NCBI GenBank assembly: GCA_965226925.1
Contig: CBDDEN010000009.1
Location: forward strand, 474,933-538,932
DNA: 64,000 nucleotides
Direction of reading: 5' to 3'
Origin: CBDDCX01 sp965226925
Lineage (GTDB): Bacteria > Gemmatimonadota > Gemmatimonadetes > Longimicrobiales > Gaopeijiaceae
A program made the position numbers and the translations under genes. Shown here in pieces: positions 9,520 through 19,904 of this stretch. The notes beneath the pieces were generated by a model. That model searched no databases. It saw only the letters and a program-made list of their open reading frames with translations, and was not told where the DNA came from. The stretch's first letter is position 1, and the number at the start of each line of letters is the position of its first letter.

Positions 9520-10460
9520 ATGAACACGACGAGCATCATGGACCTTCAAGGCGTCTTCCCGATCCTCCCCACTCCCTTCACGGACCAAGGGACCGTCGAC
9601 AAGGGCAGCCTCCGGCGTGTCATCGACTACGAGATGGAGGTCGGTGTGCACGGCGTCAGCGTTCTCGGCTTCATGGGCGAGGCGCATCGGCTATCCAATG
9701 CAGAGCGGACGCAGGTGGTGGCGACCGCGCTGGACCAGGCCGGCGGTGCGTTCCCCACATGGGTCGGAGTTCTTGCATTCGGGGCCGCGGGCGCCATCGA
9801 GCAGGGCCGCGAGGCGCAGGAGCTCGGAGCCCAGGGCGTGTTCGTCGCTCCGATCGGCGTTCAGAACGACCAGGTGATCTTCGACTACTACGCAGCGGTG
9901 GCGGAGGCCTTGGACATTCCGGTCGCGATCCACGACTTCCCCGAGTCGTTCCGGACCCTCCTGTCGCCCGAGCTCATCGCACGGATGGCCAACGAGATCG
10001 AGGGCGTGAGCTACATCAAACTGGAGGACTATCCTCCGCTTGCTAAGATGAGCCGCGTTCAGAAGCTGGCGCCCGACACCATGGGTATCTTCGGAGGCCT
10101 GGGTGGCGTGTATTTCCTGGAGGAGCTCCAGCGCGGCTCCAGGGGGATCATGACGGGATTCGCCTTCCCCGAGGTACTCGTCGCCGTGTACGAGGCCTTC
10201 AGGGCGGGGGACCAGCCGAGGGCGGCAAGGATCTTCGACCGCTACGTGACGTTGATACGCTACGAGTTCCAGCCGAAGATCGGTCTGGGGTACCGGAAGT
10301 TCTCCTACCAGAAGCGCGGGATCATCGATTCCGCCTTCATCCGCCCGCCGGGTATGCAGATCGACGACTACACGCGGCCGAGCTCGTGGCCATCATCGAA
10401 CGAGTGGGATTCGACCTCGAAAGGCGCGGGCCGCAGCCGATCGAATTCGCCACTGTCTGA
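9520..10460 (+). CDS. DapA/N-acetylneuraminate lyase family aldolase, 3' frameshift
   Basis: The frame from the ATG at 9520 (alternative ATG at 9538) encodes a TIM-barrel Schiff-base aldolase with GVFPILPTPFTDQGTVD at the start. The catalytic lysine is in VSYIKLEDYPP, and GIFGGLGGVYFLEELQRGSRGIMTGFAFPE follows. The conventional catalytic Tyr region is replaced by HDFPESFRT, as in several DapA-like paralogues of unknown substrate. Near 10372 one base seems to be missing: the annotated frame turns into low-quality sequence, while the neighbouring frame continues AELVAIIERVGFDLERRG and stops at 10460. Members cleave or condense 2-keto acids; the position beside a cyclic amidohydrolase suggests catabolism rather than lysine synthesis. 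Confidence 0.8.
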
Positions 10461-10517
10461 GAATTGCGGCCCGAAAGGGTACATTCCCAGGCCCTCGAAG
10501 CAACAATGGAGACACAC

Positions 10518-10870
10518 ATGAAACGCCATGGGGCACCGCTACTGATTGCGCTCGCGCTCGCGGCGGCTATGACGCCGGCCTGGGGCCAGGACGTGTCCAC
10601 CATGTCGGCCTCCGAGTACATGAACGCGGACGAAGCGAAGCAGTACACGGTCATCGGGTATGTGATCGGCCGCTATCAGATGGTGACCGAGGGCGAGGCC
10701 AAGGCCGTGGGGGAGTGGTCGAGAAGTGGCTGGCGCGCCCGTCCAACGACGGGCTCTGGGGTCTGACCGAGTTGCTGTACGAGGCCGCGATGCTCGCCGC
10801 CTTCGGATCGGAGAGCACGATGCCCGTCGGAGAGGTGTTTGAGCGGGCCCTCTGGGCCAAGTGCGGGTGA
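10518..10870 (+). CDS. Small secreted protein, single-base frameshift
   Basis: The ATG at 10518 starts a signal peptide (KRHGAPLLIALALAAAMTPAWGQD), followed by a short domain containing DEAKQYTVIGYVIGRYQMVTEGEAKAVGE. Near the run of G residues at 10710-10716 the frame shifts, and the continuation VEKWLARPSNDGLWGLTELLYEAAMLAAFG ends at 10870. The joined product would be about 117 residues, periplasmic and mostly helical. I do not recognise a family. The shift sits in a homopolymer and fits a sequencing indel. Confidence 0.55.
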
Positions 10871-10879
10871 GCTGAGTCC

Positions 10880-11974
<1,095 letters not shown>

Positions 11975-12059
11975 GAAGCAAGCATGGCGGGCAGGTGACG
12001 CTCGATCAACTCCCGGGGTCTGGACCCGGCCCCGGCGATATCGTTTAGATTCCGCCCCT

Positions 12060-14102
12060 ATGATCTCCGTATCCAATCTCGAGAAGTCCTTCGGCGACCG
12101 GACCCTGTTCGCTCGGGCGTCGTTTCAGCTCAACCCCGGGGAGCGCTACGGCCTGGTGGGTGCCAACGGCTCGGGCAAGTCCACGCTGCTGAACATCCTG
12201 ACCGGCGACTTGGAAGCCAGCGACGGTTCCATCTCGATCCCCAAGCGGCTGAGGCTGGGGGTCCTCCGACAGGATCAGTTCCTGTATGAGGATCAGGAGA
12301 TCCTCGGGGTGGCGCTCATGGGCAACCCCGAACTGTGGGACGCGATGGTGGAGAAGGAGGCCTTGTTGGCGAGGGCGGAGAACCACTTCGACGCGCACCG
12401 ATTCTCCGAGCTCGAGGAGACCGTGCAACTGCACGACGGCTATACGGCGGAGGCACGAGCGGCCACCATCCTGGAGGGGTTGGGCTTGCCGGCACCGGTG
12501 CATCGGCAGCCGCTGTCGACGCTGTCGGGTGGCTTCAAGCTTCGGGTCCTGCTGGCGCAGGTACTGGCGAGCGCCCCCGACGTCCTTCTTCTCGACGAGC
12601 CCACGAACCACCTAGACATCCTCTCCATCCGCTGGCTCGAGATGTTTCTGCGCGACTTTCCCGGTCCGCTTGTCGTGATCTCGCACGACCACCGGTTTCT
12701 GGACAACATCTCGACCCACATCCTGGATGTCGATTACGAGACGGTGACGCTCTACCACGGGAACTACAACGCGTTTCTGGAGGCGAAGCAGGCGGAGCGA
12801 GAGCGCCGGGGAAAGGACATCGCGGCCCGAGAGCGGGAAATCGCTCATCACCAGAAGTTCGTCGACAAATTCCGGGCCAAGGCTAGCAAGGCTCGCCAGG
12901 CGCAGAGCAGGGTGCGCATGATCGAGAAGAAGGCGGACTCTCTCGACGAGCTGCCCCAGAGCTCTCGTCGATACCCGACTTTCCGCTTCGAGCAGGTGCG
13001 CGATAGCGGGAGAGACGTCTTGCAGATCAAGGGCCTCAAGAAGGCGTTCGGCGACAACCAGGTGCTGCACGGCGTGGACCTCGTCGTGAATCGCGGGGAT
13101 CGGCTGGCTATCATGGGACCCAACGGCATCGGCAAGTCGACTCTACTGAAGATCGTCATGGGCGAGCTCGAGGCCGACGCCGGGGCGGTCGTCTGGGGTT
13201 ACGAGACCCATCCCGGCTACTTCGCCCAGGATCACCACGAGCAGTTCGAGTCTCCGACCTTCACGGCCGAGGAGTGGGTCTGGGACTTCTGTCCGGACAA
13301 GGATATCGGATATGTCCGGGCCCGGATGGGCATGATGCTCTTCTCGGGCGACGACGGGAAGAAACGGTTGAGCGCCCTCTCGGGGGGAGAGGCCGCACGT
13401 CTGGTCTTCAGCAGGCTGGCCATCGAACGGCCCAACGTTCTCGTCTTGGACGAGCCCACCAATCATCTGGATCTCGAGTCCATCGAGGCACTCGTCGAGG
13501 GGCTCGAGGCCTTCGAGGGCACGCTGCTGATCGTGTCACACGATCGTTGGTTCGTCAGCCAACTCGCGACCCGCGTCGTGGAGATCAAACCCGACGATAT
13601 CGTCGACTACTTGGGCACGTACGATGAATACGTGCACTACTGCGGCGACGACCATCTCGACGCCGACCGCGTAATACTCAAGGCCAAGAGTGAGAAGAAG
13701 CGGGGGAAGGGGCAGGGGAAGGGAAAAGGGGACGGCAAGGGCAAACGGAACGGCAAGGGCAAAGGCAAAGGAGACGCCACGGACGGGTCAGGGGCGGGGC
13801 GGGTGGGTCGGAAGTCGGGAACGACCGACCATCATGAGAAGCGCAAGACCCGGGGCGGGAATCACAAGGCTGAGCTGAGCCGACTGCGGAAGACCCTCGA
13901 CGCGCTGATGGAACACATCGACGCGGCCGAAGCTCGGGTGCGCGAGATCGACGAGATGTTCTGTGAGCCCGACTACTACGCGAACACGGCAGCCGACGAC
14001 GTGCGCGCGATGGAAGATGAACGGTCGCGATTGCAGGGGGAGGTTGCCGATCTTACCGCTCGATGGGAACGGACAGAGGAGAGAATGGGCGCCCTCCAGT
14101 AA
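12060..14102 (+). CDS. ABC-F family ATPase with Lys/Gly-rich linker and C-terminal coiled coil
   Basis: A 680-residue soluble protein with two ABC cassettes and no membrane domain, as in Uup/EttA-type ABC-F factors that act on ribosomes. Cassette 1 has GANGSGKST near residue 39, LSGGFKLRV and LLLDEPTNHLD. Cassette 2 has GPNGIGKST, LSGGEAARLVFSRLA and LVLDEPTNHLDLESIE. Between the cassettes lies the charged P-site tRNA-interacting linker (AEREIAHHQKFVDKFRAKASKARQ). After cassette 2, residues about 543-577 form a run of KG, GKG and GKR units. A coiled-coil domain of the Uup type (SRLRKTLDALMEHIDAAEARV) ends the protein. Family knowledge suggests a translation or rRNA-binding role; the basic linker should bind nucleic acid. 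Confidence 0.9.
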   Translation: MISVSNLEKSFGDRTLFARASFQLNPGERYGLVGANGSGKSTLLNILTGDLEASDGSISIPKRLRLGVLRQDQFLYEDQEILGVALMGNPELWDAMVEKEALLARAENHFDAHRFSELEETVQLHDGYTAEARAATILEGLGLPAPVHRQPLSTLSGGFKLRVLLAQVLASAPDVLLLDEPTNHLDILSIRWLEMFLRDFPGPLVVISHDHRFLDNISTHILDVDYETVTLYHGNYNAFLEAKQAERERRGKDIAAREREIAHHQKFVDKFRAKASKARQAQSRVRMIEKKADSLDELPQSSRRYPTFRFEQVRDSGRDVLQIKGLKKAFGDNQVLHGVDLVVNRGDRLAIMGPNGIGKSTLLKIVMGELEADAGAVVWGYETHPGYFAQDHHEQFESPTFTAEEWVWDFCPDKDIGYVRARMGMMLFSGDDGKKRLSALSGGEAARLVFSRLAIERPNVLVLDEPTNHLDLESIEALVEGLEAFEGTLLIVSHDRWFVSQLATRVVEIKPDDIVDYLGTYDEYVHYCGDDHLDADRVILKAKSEKKRGKGQGKGKGDGKGKRNGKGKGKGDATDGSGAGRVGRKSGTTDHHEKRKTRGGNHKAELSRLRKTLDALMEHIDAAEARVREIDEMFCEPDYYANTAADDVRAMEDERSRLQGEVADLTARWERTEERMGALQ

Positions 14103-14261
14103 CCGATCTGCGGTTGCCGTTCGGGTTGGGTGCCCCACTCGCGTAGGGCTGGTCTCTTCTCTACGTTGGCGGCGCGATCGGTTTCGATGGAACTAACGCG
14201 AGGCAAGTTGGGTTGTCATGTTCGTTCATGCCGCAGTCTCTGCTCCGGAGGTACGACACAC

Positions 14262-14696
14262 TTGAAGACGCCGAGACGGTCGACTTGGCTTCGGCTGTTT
14301 CCCGTGTTGGTAGGGGCGCTCGTCGTGGCGTCCTGCGGGGTCGACACCGAGTCGAACACATTCACCGGCCCTAGCGGTCCGTCGGATGGGTGTACGGGTT
14401 GTCAGGACGTGATCGCGGTACGGGTGAACCCTCCCAGTGCGACGATGTTCGTCGATCAGACCCTTCAACTCACCGGTGAGGCCGTCAACTCCCAAGGCCA
14501 GGTGTTGGTCGGCCGGACCATCGCGTGGCTGTCGTCCGACGAGGACGTCGCCAAGATGTCGTCCGACGGTGTCGTGACCGGACTCGCCATCGGTTCCGCC
14601 ACCATCACGGTTTCCACGGGCGGGGTATCCGGCACCGCCGCGATCACCGTGACCCCCGCTCCGGTTCCGGCTCCGGTTCCAGCTCCGGGGGGGTAA
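14262..14696 (+). CDS. Big2-domain lipoprotein
   Basis: From the TTG at 14262 (GGAG upstream; in-frame ATGs at 14130 and 14187 are alternatives) the product is a 144-residue lipoprotein. The lipobox VVASC follows a hydrophobic stretch, then a short Gly/Ser/Pro linker with a CTGC pair, then one bacterial Ig-like group 2 domain. That domain runs from VIAVRVNPPSATMFVDQTLQL through TITVSTGGVSGTAAITVTP. The protein ends in a Pro-Ala-Pro-Val repeat. Big2 domains are adhesive or structural and face the periplasm or surface. The stop codon shares a base with the start of the YeeE gene (TAATG), implying translational coupling to the transporter. Confidence 0.78.
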   Translation: MKTPRRSTWLRLFPVLVGALVVASCGVDTESNTFTGPSGPSDGCTGCQDVIAVRVNPPSATMFVDQTLQLTGEAVNSQGQVLVGRTIAWLSSDEDVAKMSSDGVVTGLAIGSATITVSTGGVSGTAAITVTPAPVPAPVPAPGG

Positions 14697-15250
14697 TGAT
14701 CCGAGAGACTTGGCCGTGGTGGATCGGCGGCCCACTGATCGGCCTGGTCGTCCCCGTCGTCTACCTGTACGGAGCCAAGAAGTGGGGCGTCTCTTCGACC
14801 CTGCGCCACATGTGCGCCGCCACCTTTCCCGCCGGCCTGGAGTACTTCCGGTACGATTGGCGGTCTCGTGGTAGCTGGCAGCTACTCATGGCTCTGGGCA
14901 TGGTATTCGGTGCGGTGATCGCGAGCGTGTTCCTCGCTTCGCCGGATCCGATCTTACCGATTTCGGAGCGAACCTGGACCGCCCTCGCCGAACTGGGCCT
15001 CCAGGATCGAGAGGGGCTGGTGCCGTCGTCCCTCTTCTCCTGGAGCGGGCTCGCCACCGTCCCGGGTTTCGTCGTCATCGTCGTCGGAGGGTTCCTGGTC
15101 GGCTTCGGATCCCGCTACGCGGACGGGTGCACGTCCGGGCACGCCATTTCGGGGCTTGCGAACCTGCAGCTGTCGTCGCTGGCCGCGGTCATCGGCTTCT
15201 TCGTAGGCGGGCTCGTCGTTACGCATCTGCTGCTCCCTCTGATCCTCTGA
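14696..15250 (+). CDS. YeeE/YedE-family sulfur transporter, subunit 1
   Basis: A 184-residue inner-membrane protein with four or five hydrophobic helices. The family signature GFGSRYADGCTSGHAISGL near residues 140-160 contains the conserved Cys that in TsuA/YeeE proteins lines the thiosulfate path. At half the length of single-chain YeeE, it matches the split PmpA-type arrangement, with the second half encoded three bases downstream. Expected role: import of thiosulfate or another reduced sulfur compound. The ATG overlaps the stop of the Big2 lipoprotein. Confidence 0.85.
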   Translation: MIRETWPWWIGGPLIGLVVPVVYLYGAKKWGVSSTLRHMCAATFPAGLEYFRYDWRSRGSWQLLMALGMVFGAVIASVFLASPDPILPISERTWTALAELGLQDREGLVPSSLFSWSGLATVPGFVVIVVGGFLVGFGSRYADGCTSGHAISGLANLQLSSLAAVIGFFVGGLVVTHLLLPLIL

Positions 15251-15253
15251 CGC

Positions 15254-15703
15254 ATGAGCGAAGACACCGTAAGCAGAGCCGAGCCCGTGGGACCCTACTT
15301 TCTGCTGGGCGTCTACCTGGGAGTGGTGTTCATCAAGACGGAAGTGATCTCGTGGTTTCGGATCCAAGAGATGTTTCGCTTCCATGCCTTCCATATGTAC
15401 GGGATCATCGGAGGAGCGGTGGCGGTGGGTGCGTTGGGTGTCTTCCTGATCAAGAAGACCAACGTCCGAACGGTGACCGGGCGCCCCATCGTGTTTCCCA
15501 CGCCTCAGGATAGCCGCCCAGGGCCGCAGCATTGGATCGGGGGTACGATCTTCGGGCTTGGTTGGGGCCTTCTCGGTGCTTGCCCCGGCCCGATCTACGC
15601 CCTCATCGGAGCGGGCGTTTGGGTGATGTTCGTCGGGCTTCTGGCGGCGCTAGCGGGCGCTTGGTTCTACGGCCTTCTACGGCCCAGGCTTCCGCACAGC
15701 TGA
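15254..15703 (+). CDS. YeeE/YedE-family sulfur transporter, subunit 2 (DUF6691 type)
   Basis: A 149-residue membrane protein that pairs with the preceding YeeE half. The conserved GLGWGLLGACPGPIYALIGAG segment carries the second signature Cys (ACPGP), and YLGVVFIKTEVISWFRIQEMF forms the first helix pair. The two-gene organisation fits the PmpA/PmpB-like split transporters. A rhodanese or other sulfur-handling gene often follows such pairs, but here the next gene is a convergent sensor kinase. Confidence 0.85.
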   Translation: MSEDTVSRAEPVGPYFLLGVYLGVVFIKTEVISWFRIQEMFRFHAFHMYGIIGGAVAVGALGVFLIKKTNVRTVTGRPIVFPTPQDSRPGPQHWIGGTIFGLGWGLLGACPGPIYALIGAGVWVMFVGLLAALAGAWFYGLLRPRLPHS

Positions 15704-15726
15704 CCTCAGGGGCCGTCGAGGTGGCC

Positions 15727-17196
15727 CTAAGTCGGTGGTCGCGAATGATCCAAGGTCCGGCGAACGGCCGAGGCGAGGTCGGCTCTGGTGAGAGGCTTCT
15801 CCAGGCAGAGATAGTGTTTCGGGAGATCGTCGCCCCGGACACTCCCGTACGAATAGCCCGACATCAGGATCACCTTTAGCCCTGGGCTGATCTCGGTCAG
15901 TTTCTTCACCAGGTCCGGCCCGGACATCTCGGGCATGACGACGTCCGACAGGACGAGGTCAACCGCGTCGGGTCCGTTCCGGGTCATCGCCTCCCGGAGT
16001 GCGCTCGATGCCGTCTCGGCGCCCTCGGCCTCGATGACCGAGTATCCCAAATCACGGAGAATACGCGACGTGAGGACCCTGACCATGGCCTCGTCTTCAA
16101 CGACGAGAATCGTCTCGGTGCCGTGTGCGAGGCCGTCGGAGGCAACCTCTTCGACGGGCTCTGCATCGCTCGGCTCCTGTGTCAACACGGGGAGGTAGAT
16201 CAGAAACGTGGTTCCTGAGGCCACCTCGCTACTCGCCCAGATGCTGCCGCCGCTCTGCTTAACGATGCCGTACGCAGTGGCCAGACCCAGGCCGCTGCCG
16301 TCGCCCCGCCCCTTGGTCGTGAAGAACGGCTCGAAGATGTGCCCCAAGGCGTGCTCGGGGATTCCTTCGCCGGAATCGGTGACTTTGAGTAGCACGTGTG
16401 GGCCGGGCGATAATGTAATGAAGTCCTGCACGAAGTCCTCGCCGACCTCCACTTCTGTAGTCGTGATCTCGAGCCTCCCTCCGTCAGGCATCGCGTCTCT
16501 GGAGTTGACCACCAGATTCAGCACGACCTGCTCGAGCTGTGTCGGGTCGGCGTAGATGGTACTGGAGGGCGTGTCGTAGTGCGTGACGACTTCGATGTTT
16601 TCGCCGACGACCCTGCGCACCATTTTTTCAAGCTGCCCGAGCGTGGCGTCGAGGTTGACGAGCTGGGGACGGAGAAGCTGTCTGCCACTAAAGGCCAGGA
16701 GTTGTCGCACCAGACTGCCAGCACCTTTCGCCGCGGATGCGAGTTCAGTCAGTTCCTCTTGGCTCTCATCCTCATCGCTGATGCGGCTGCCGACGACCTG
16801 TGCGCAGAGGAGCATGACCATCAGATGGTTGTTGAAGTCGTGAGCGATTCCGGCTGCCAAGCGTCCTACGGCTTCGTGCTTCTGAGAGAAGGACAACTGA
16901 CGACGTAGTCTCTCACTCTCGCGTTCGGCTTCCTTCCTCTCCGAGAGGTCGCGCGCGAAGAGACAGAGCACGTGTCGGTTCCGGTAGATGACGAGGTTCG
17001 CACTCACTTCAACCGGCACGACCGTGCCATCGCTTCGTCTGTACGACCGCTCGCCCAGAATGTCGTGATGCTCCCCCACTACTCGAGTCACAAACCTGTC
17101 CTGCTCTTCTGGAGTACCGAGGTCGATATCATAGAGGTCGAGGTTAAGCAACTCGCTCATCGTGAACCCCAGCAGAGTCGCCAGCGCAGGGTTCAC
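15727..17196 (-). pseudogene. Hybrid sensor histidine kinase (PAS-HisKA-HATPase-REC), N-terminus missing
   Basis: About 490 residues remain. The chain starts inside a PAS domain at VNPALATLLGFTMSELL, whose first strand and any upstream sensor region are absent. It continues with a PAC segment and the phosphoacceptor box HEAVGRLAAGIAHDFNNHLMVM. The ATP-binding domain follows (N box NLVVNSRDAMPDGG, G boxes DSGEGIP and GDGSGLGLATAYGIVKQSGG). A C-terminal receiver domain has the phosphoacceptor Asp in LVLSDVVMPEMSG and a Lys in LEKPLT. Only a codon equivalent to GTG is available as a start, directly at a probable deletion junction (17195-17240) shared with the response regulator on the other strand. 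The domain order resembles other hybrid kinases with a receiver C-terminus. Confidence 0.8.
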
Positions 17197-17213
17197 GCAT
17201 CAGTTGGGCGGAC

Positions 17214-17651
17214 CTGGCCGTTCTTGACCCCGATGATGCGAGCGTTCTCATCGTCGACGACGACCCCGCGATCCGCCGAACATTGGAGAAGGTCGTCGAG
17301 AGTTACGGATACAGCACGAAGACTGCCGCTTCGGCCGAAGAGGCAGACCAGTGGCTATCCACCACGCGCTTCGACGTGGTCCTCCTGGATATCGAGTTGC
17401 CGAGGATGAGCGGAGTGGAGTTCCTGGCTTGGGCACTCGCGCGAGACCCTGAGGTGGCGGTGATCATGCTGACCGGGTTGGACAACCCAGCCCTCGCCCT
17501 GGAGTGCCTGGCCAACGGGGCGAGAACGTACTTCGTCAAGCCGTTCGATCCGGGATTCATGCGTCACGCACTGCGCGATGCGGTGGCGATGCGGCGGCTC
17601 CTGGTGGAGCGAAACGGGCGCGCGGCGGCCGCTCCAAGGACCGAGGTTTGA
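17214..17651 (+). pseudogene. Response regulator receiver protein, start lost
   Basis: A single receiver domain of about 145 residues reads VLIVDDDPAIRRTLEKVVESYG, with the acidic pair, then DVVLLDIELPRMSG containing the phosphoacceptor Asp, and YFVKPFDPG with the conserved Lys. No ATG lies in frame upstream; the first possible starts are a CTG at 17214 or an internal TTG at 17283, which would remove the acidic pocket. The natural start therefore appears lost at the same junction that removes the N-terminus of the divergent kinase. No output domain follows, so it may be a phosphorelay intermediate. Confidence 0.72.
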
Positions 17652-17673
17652 CAGGGCGGTACGATCCGAAGAG

Positions 17674-18058
17674 CTATCGACTCGAACCCGGGCCCATTGC
17701 TTCCGGCTCAATCCGCACCACTGCAGTTCCGTCCCTCTCCTCGACCAGCGTGCCGAAGTGGGCCGAGCGCTCGATCACAACCCGGACGATCTTCTGCCCC
17801 AACTCACCCATCGCCGGTAAAGGCCGACCTCGCACGGACGGTGGTTCACCGAACCGTCGGCGCCGGCGTCGATCACCGCGTGGGCGAACTCGATGATGAA
17901 GTCTGCGGGGATCGTGCGGTTCGCGCCGCCTTCGTGGGCGTGAATCGAGACCACGACGTAGTCGGCCAGCACCTTGGCGTTGCGGGGTACTCTGCTGTTC
18001 GTGTTCGCCGAGGCTAGGCCCCCCTGTCGGCCTTGGCAAGCCGTGCCGTGTTCGCCTT
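17674..18058 (-). pseudogene. CapA (poly-gamma-glutamate capsule) family fragment
   Basis: One frame contains ADYVVVSIHAHEGGANRTIP, ADFIIEFAHAVIDAGAD, the diagnostic middle of the CapA/PgsA metallophosphoesterase-like fold. The following GHGPH/YSLGNF region of CapA is missing. A different frame from about 17830 reads LPAMGELGQKIVRVVIERSAHFGT and GTAVVRIEPEAMG to a stop at 17674, which looks like a C-terminal tail. The N-terminal half is also absent: the open frame runs directly into the tail of the upstream hydrolase gene. It is best read as a remnant that has lost two pieces. CapA proteins help in polyglutamate surface polymer synthesis or act on other periplasmic substrates. Confidence 0.6.
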
Positions 18059-19355
18059 CTAGTGACCCGTCACGATTCGGGTCCCCTCGGTGCTCGCGTC
18101 GTATCCGAACCGGTCCCTGATCTGTCCCGCCGGGTCGACGAGCACGATCGTGTCCCCGGTGTTGTTCAGGTTGAGGGGCAATCCGCGCCTCTGCGTCGTG
18201 CCTGTGGCTCCGGATGGAAGCCTACCCAGGTCCGAGAGAGGCCACCGACGCAGGGCCAGGTCCTGCAGGTACCACTGGGCGAGATCGGCCGTGCCCGGGC
18301 CATCGTTCCGGATCGTCACCTCCTCCAACTCCCGGTCTTCTCCTACCGGGTCTGGGAGCAGGCTTTCGATGACCACCGTGGCGTCGGCAGGTGTCCTGTT
18401 CTTGATGTCGAAGGTGTGTTCGCACGGCGTACTGACCGGTGCCCGCGTCCACCGTGATCCGTATCGTTCCTTCCGGTCCCGTCGGGTCGAGATCCGCGAT
18501 GAACGCGTCCTCCACATTGCCACCGAGCCCTCCCTTGGTGTAGCGATTGGTCTGGAACACACGAGGCGGATCCGGGAGGGTGGCCAGGGCCTCCAGCGTC
18601 ACTCTCCGCGGATGGCGGTAGTCGGCCCGATCGCCATTGGAGATGCTGACGGCGCTGGGGGACAGGTCCCGAATGAAGGCGGCCGAAGTACTCGAATGAG
18701 AACCGTGGTGGTTGGCCTGGTAGACGTCGACGTCGGTGACCGCGTCGAGAGCGGCGATCTTCCCCTCCGTGAACGACTCGATGTCCCCTCCGACGAAGAG
18801 GCGGAAACCCATCCATTCGATGAGAAGGGCCACGCTCATGTCGTTCTCGTCGTGTCCCGACTGAGCGTCCTGCTCACCCGTGACGACTCCACCCGACGCG
18901 ATGCAGGTCACCGTGACGGCCCCCAACATGAACGACTCTCCACGCTGCAGGTGTCGTGCGCGGTGGCCGATGGCCGTGTCGTATTCCACGTAACGAGCGC
19001 TCGTACGCTTGCCGGCGGGTAAGAAGTCCTTGTCGCCTCGGTCGTACGCGTTGAGGATCGGGATCGCCGGCGAGGACGTGAGTTCGTCGATTCCTCCGTA
19101 GTGGTCCGAGTGATAATGGGTGGTCACGAAGTGATCGATCCGCTCGACGCCCGCCCCGTCCAGCACCTGGCGGATCGTCTGTCCGCGGCCATCGTCCCCC
19201 GCGTCGATCAGAAGGCTCTCTCCCGTCGGCGAAACGACCAGCGTCGCATCTCCCTGATCCACGTCGATGTGGTAGCTGTCCATCTGCTGGCCGTAGAGGG
19301 ACGTGCCGAGGAGACTCGCCATCAGGGTGAGCACGCCAAGGCGCATGGGGCTCAT
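18059..19355 (-). CDS. Secreted ComEC-like metallo-beta-lactamase hydrolase with C-terminal lamin-tail-like domain, frameshifted
   Basis: From the ATG at 19355 a signal peptide (LMASLLGTSLYGQQ) precedes an MBL fold of the ComEC/Rec2 hydrolase type. It carries VDQGDATLVVSPTGESLLIDAG, the metal motif HYHSDHYGG, LFVGGDIES and NHHGSHSSTS. Near 18425 one extra base changes frame, and the product continues as EHTFDIKNRTPADATVVIES. A domain with EVTIRNDGPGTADLAQWYL and NLNNTGDTIVLVDPAGQ follows, resembling lamin-tail (LTD) beta-sandwich domains, and the stop is at 18059. Related secreted proteins combine an MBL nuclease or phosphodiesterase with an LTD domain, so a DNA- or nucleotide-degrading role is plausible but unproven. 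Confidence 0.78.
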
Positions 19356-19362
19356 GCCGGCC

Positions 19363-19770
19363 CTAGAGGAACACCGCGATGAAGAGCGCGACCAGAATGC
19401 CGCCGGCACCCACCGCCAGCAGGATGGTCACCAGAATGACGACGAAGGTCAGGAGGTTGTTCACGCTAGCGAGCGCCGCCATCAGATCGGAGACGTCGCT
19501 CCCTTCGGTGGTCACGATGCGACGAAGCGCATTGCCCGCACCGATCGTCAGTACCCCGGTGACGGCGTAGAGGAGCGTGACCAACGCGGCCATCGCGCTT
19601 CCGCTCAGAATCTCCGGGATCGCGAGAAGGGCGAGGATGCCGAGTAGGACCGCAAGAGAGCGCATGCGATTCGACAGCCCCTTGAACAGAGCGTCGTCCT
19701 CGGGGCTGAACTCGTAGCCTTCCCCGCGGGCCGGCGCGGTGCCGGACTCCATGGTCGTTGCATCCTCCAT
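19363..19770 (-). CDS. Small integral membrane protein
   Basis: The chosen ATG at 19770 has GAGG six bases upstream; in-frame ATGs at 19803, 19782 and 19755 are alternatives. A soluble acidic N-terminus (EFSPEDDALFKGLSNRMR) precedes three hydrophobic stretches: LAVLLGILALLAIPEIL, AALVTLLYAVTGVLTIG and LLTFVVILVTILLAVGAGGILVALF. No catalytic residues are evident and I do not recognise the family. It ends seven bases before the start of the ComEC-like hydrolase, so the two are probably cotranscribed. Confidence 0.6.
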   Translation of the reverse strand: MEDATTMESGTAPARGEGYEFSPEDDALFKGLSNRMRSLAVLLGILALLAIPEILSGSAMAALVTLLYAVTGVLTIGAGNALRRIVTTEGSDVSDLMAALASVNNLLTFVVILVTILLAVGAGGILVALFIAVFL

Positions 19771-19904
19771 CGTCGTCCTCATGTGTAAGGTATTCTTCCA
19801 CATTGGAGCCGAGGTCTCCGTGAATCAAGCCCTTGCTCGACGGAGGGTCAGCTCGACAGCCAACGCATGACGTTGAGTAGGACACAACCGATGCCTCGCC
19901 GACC

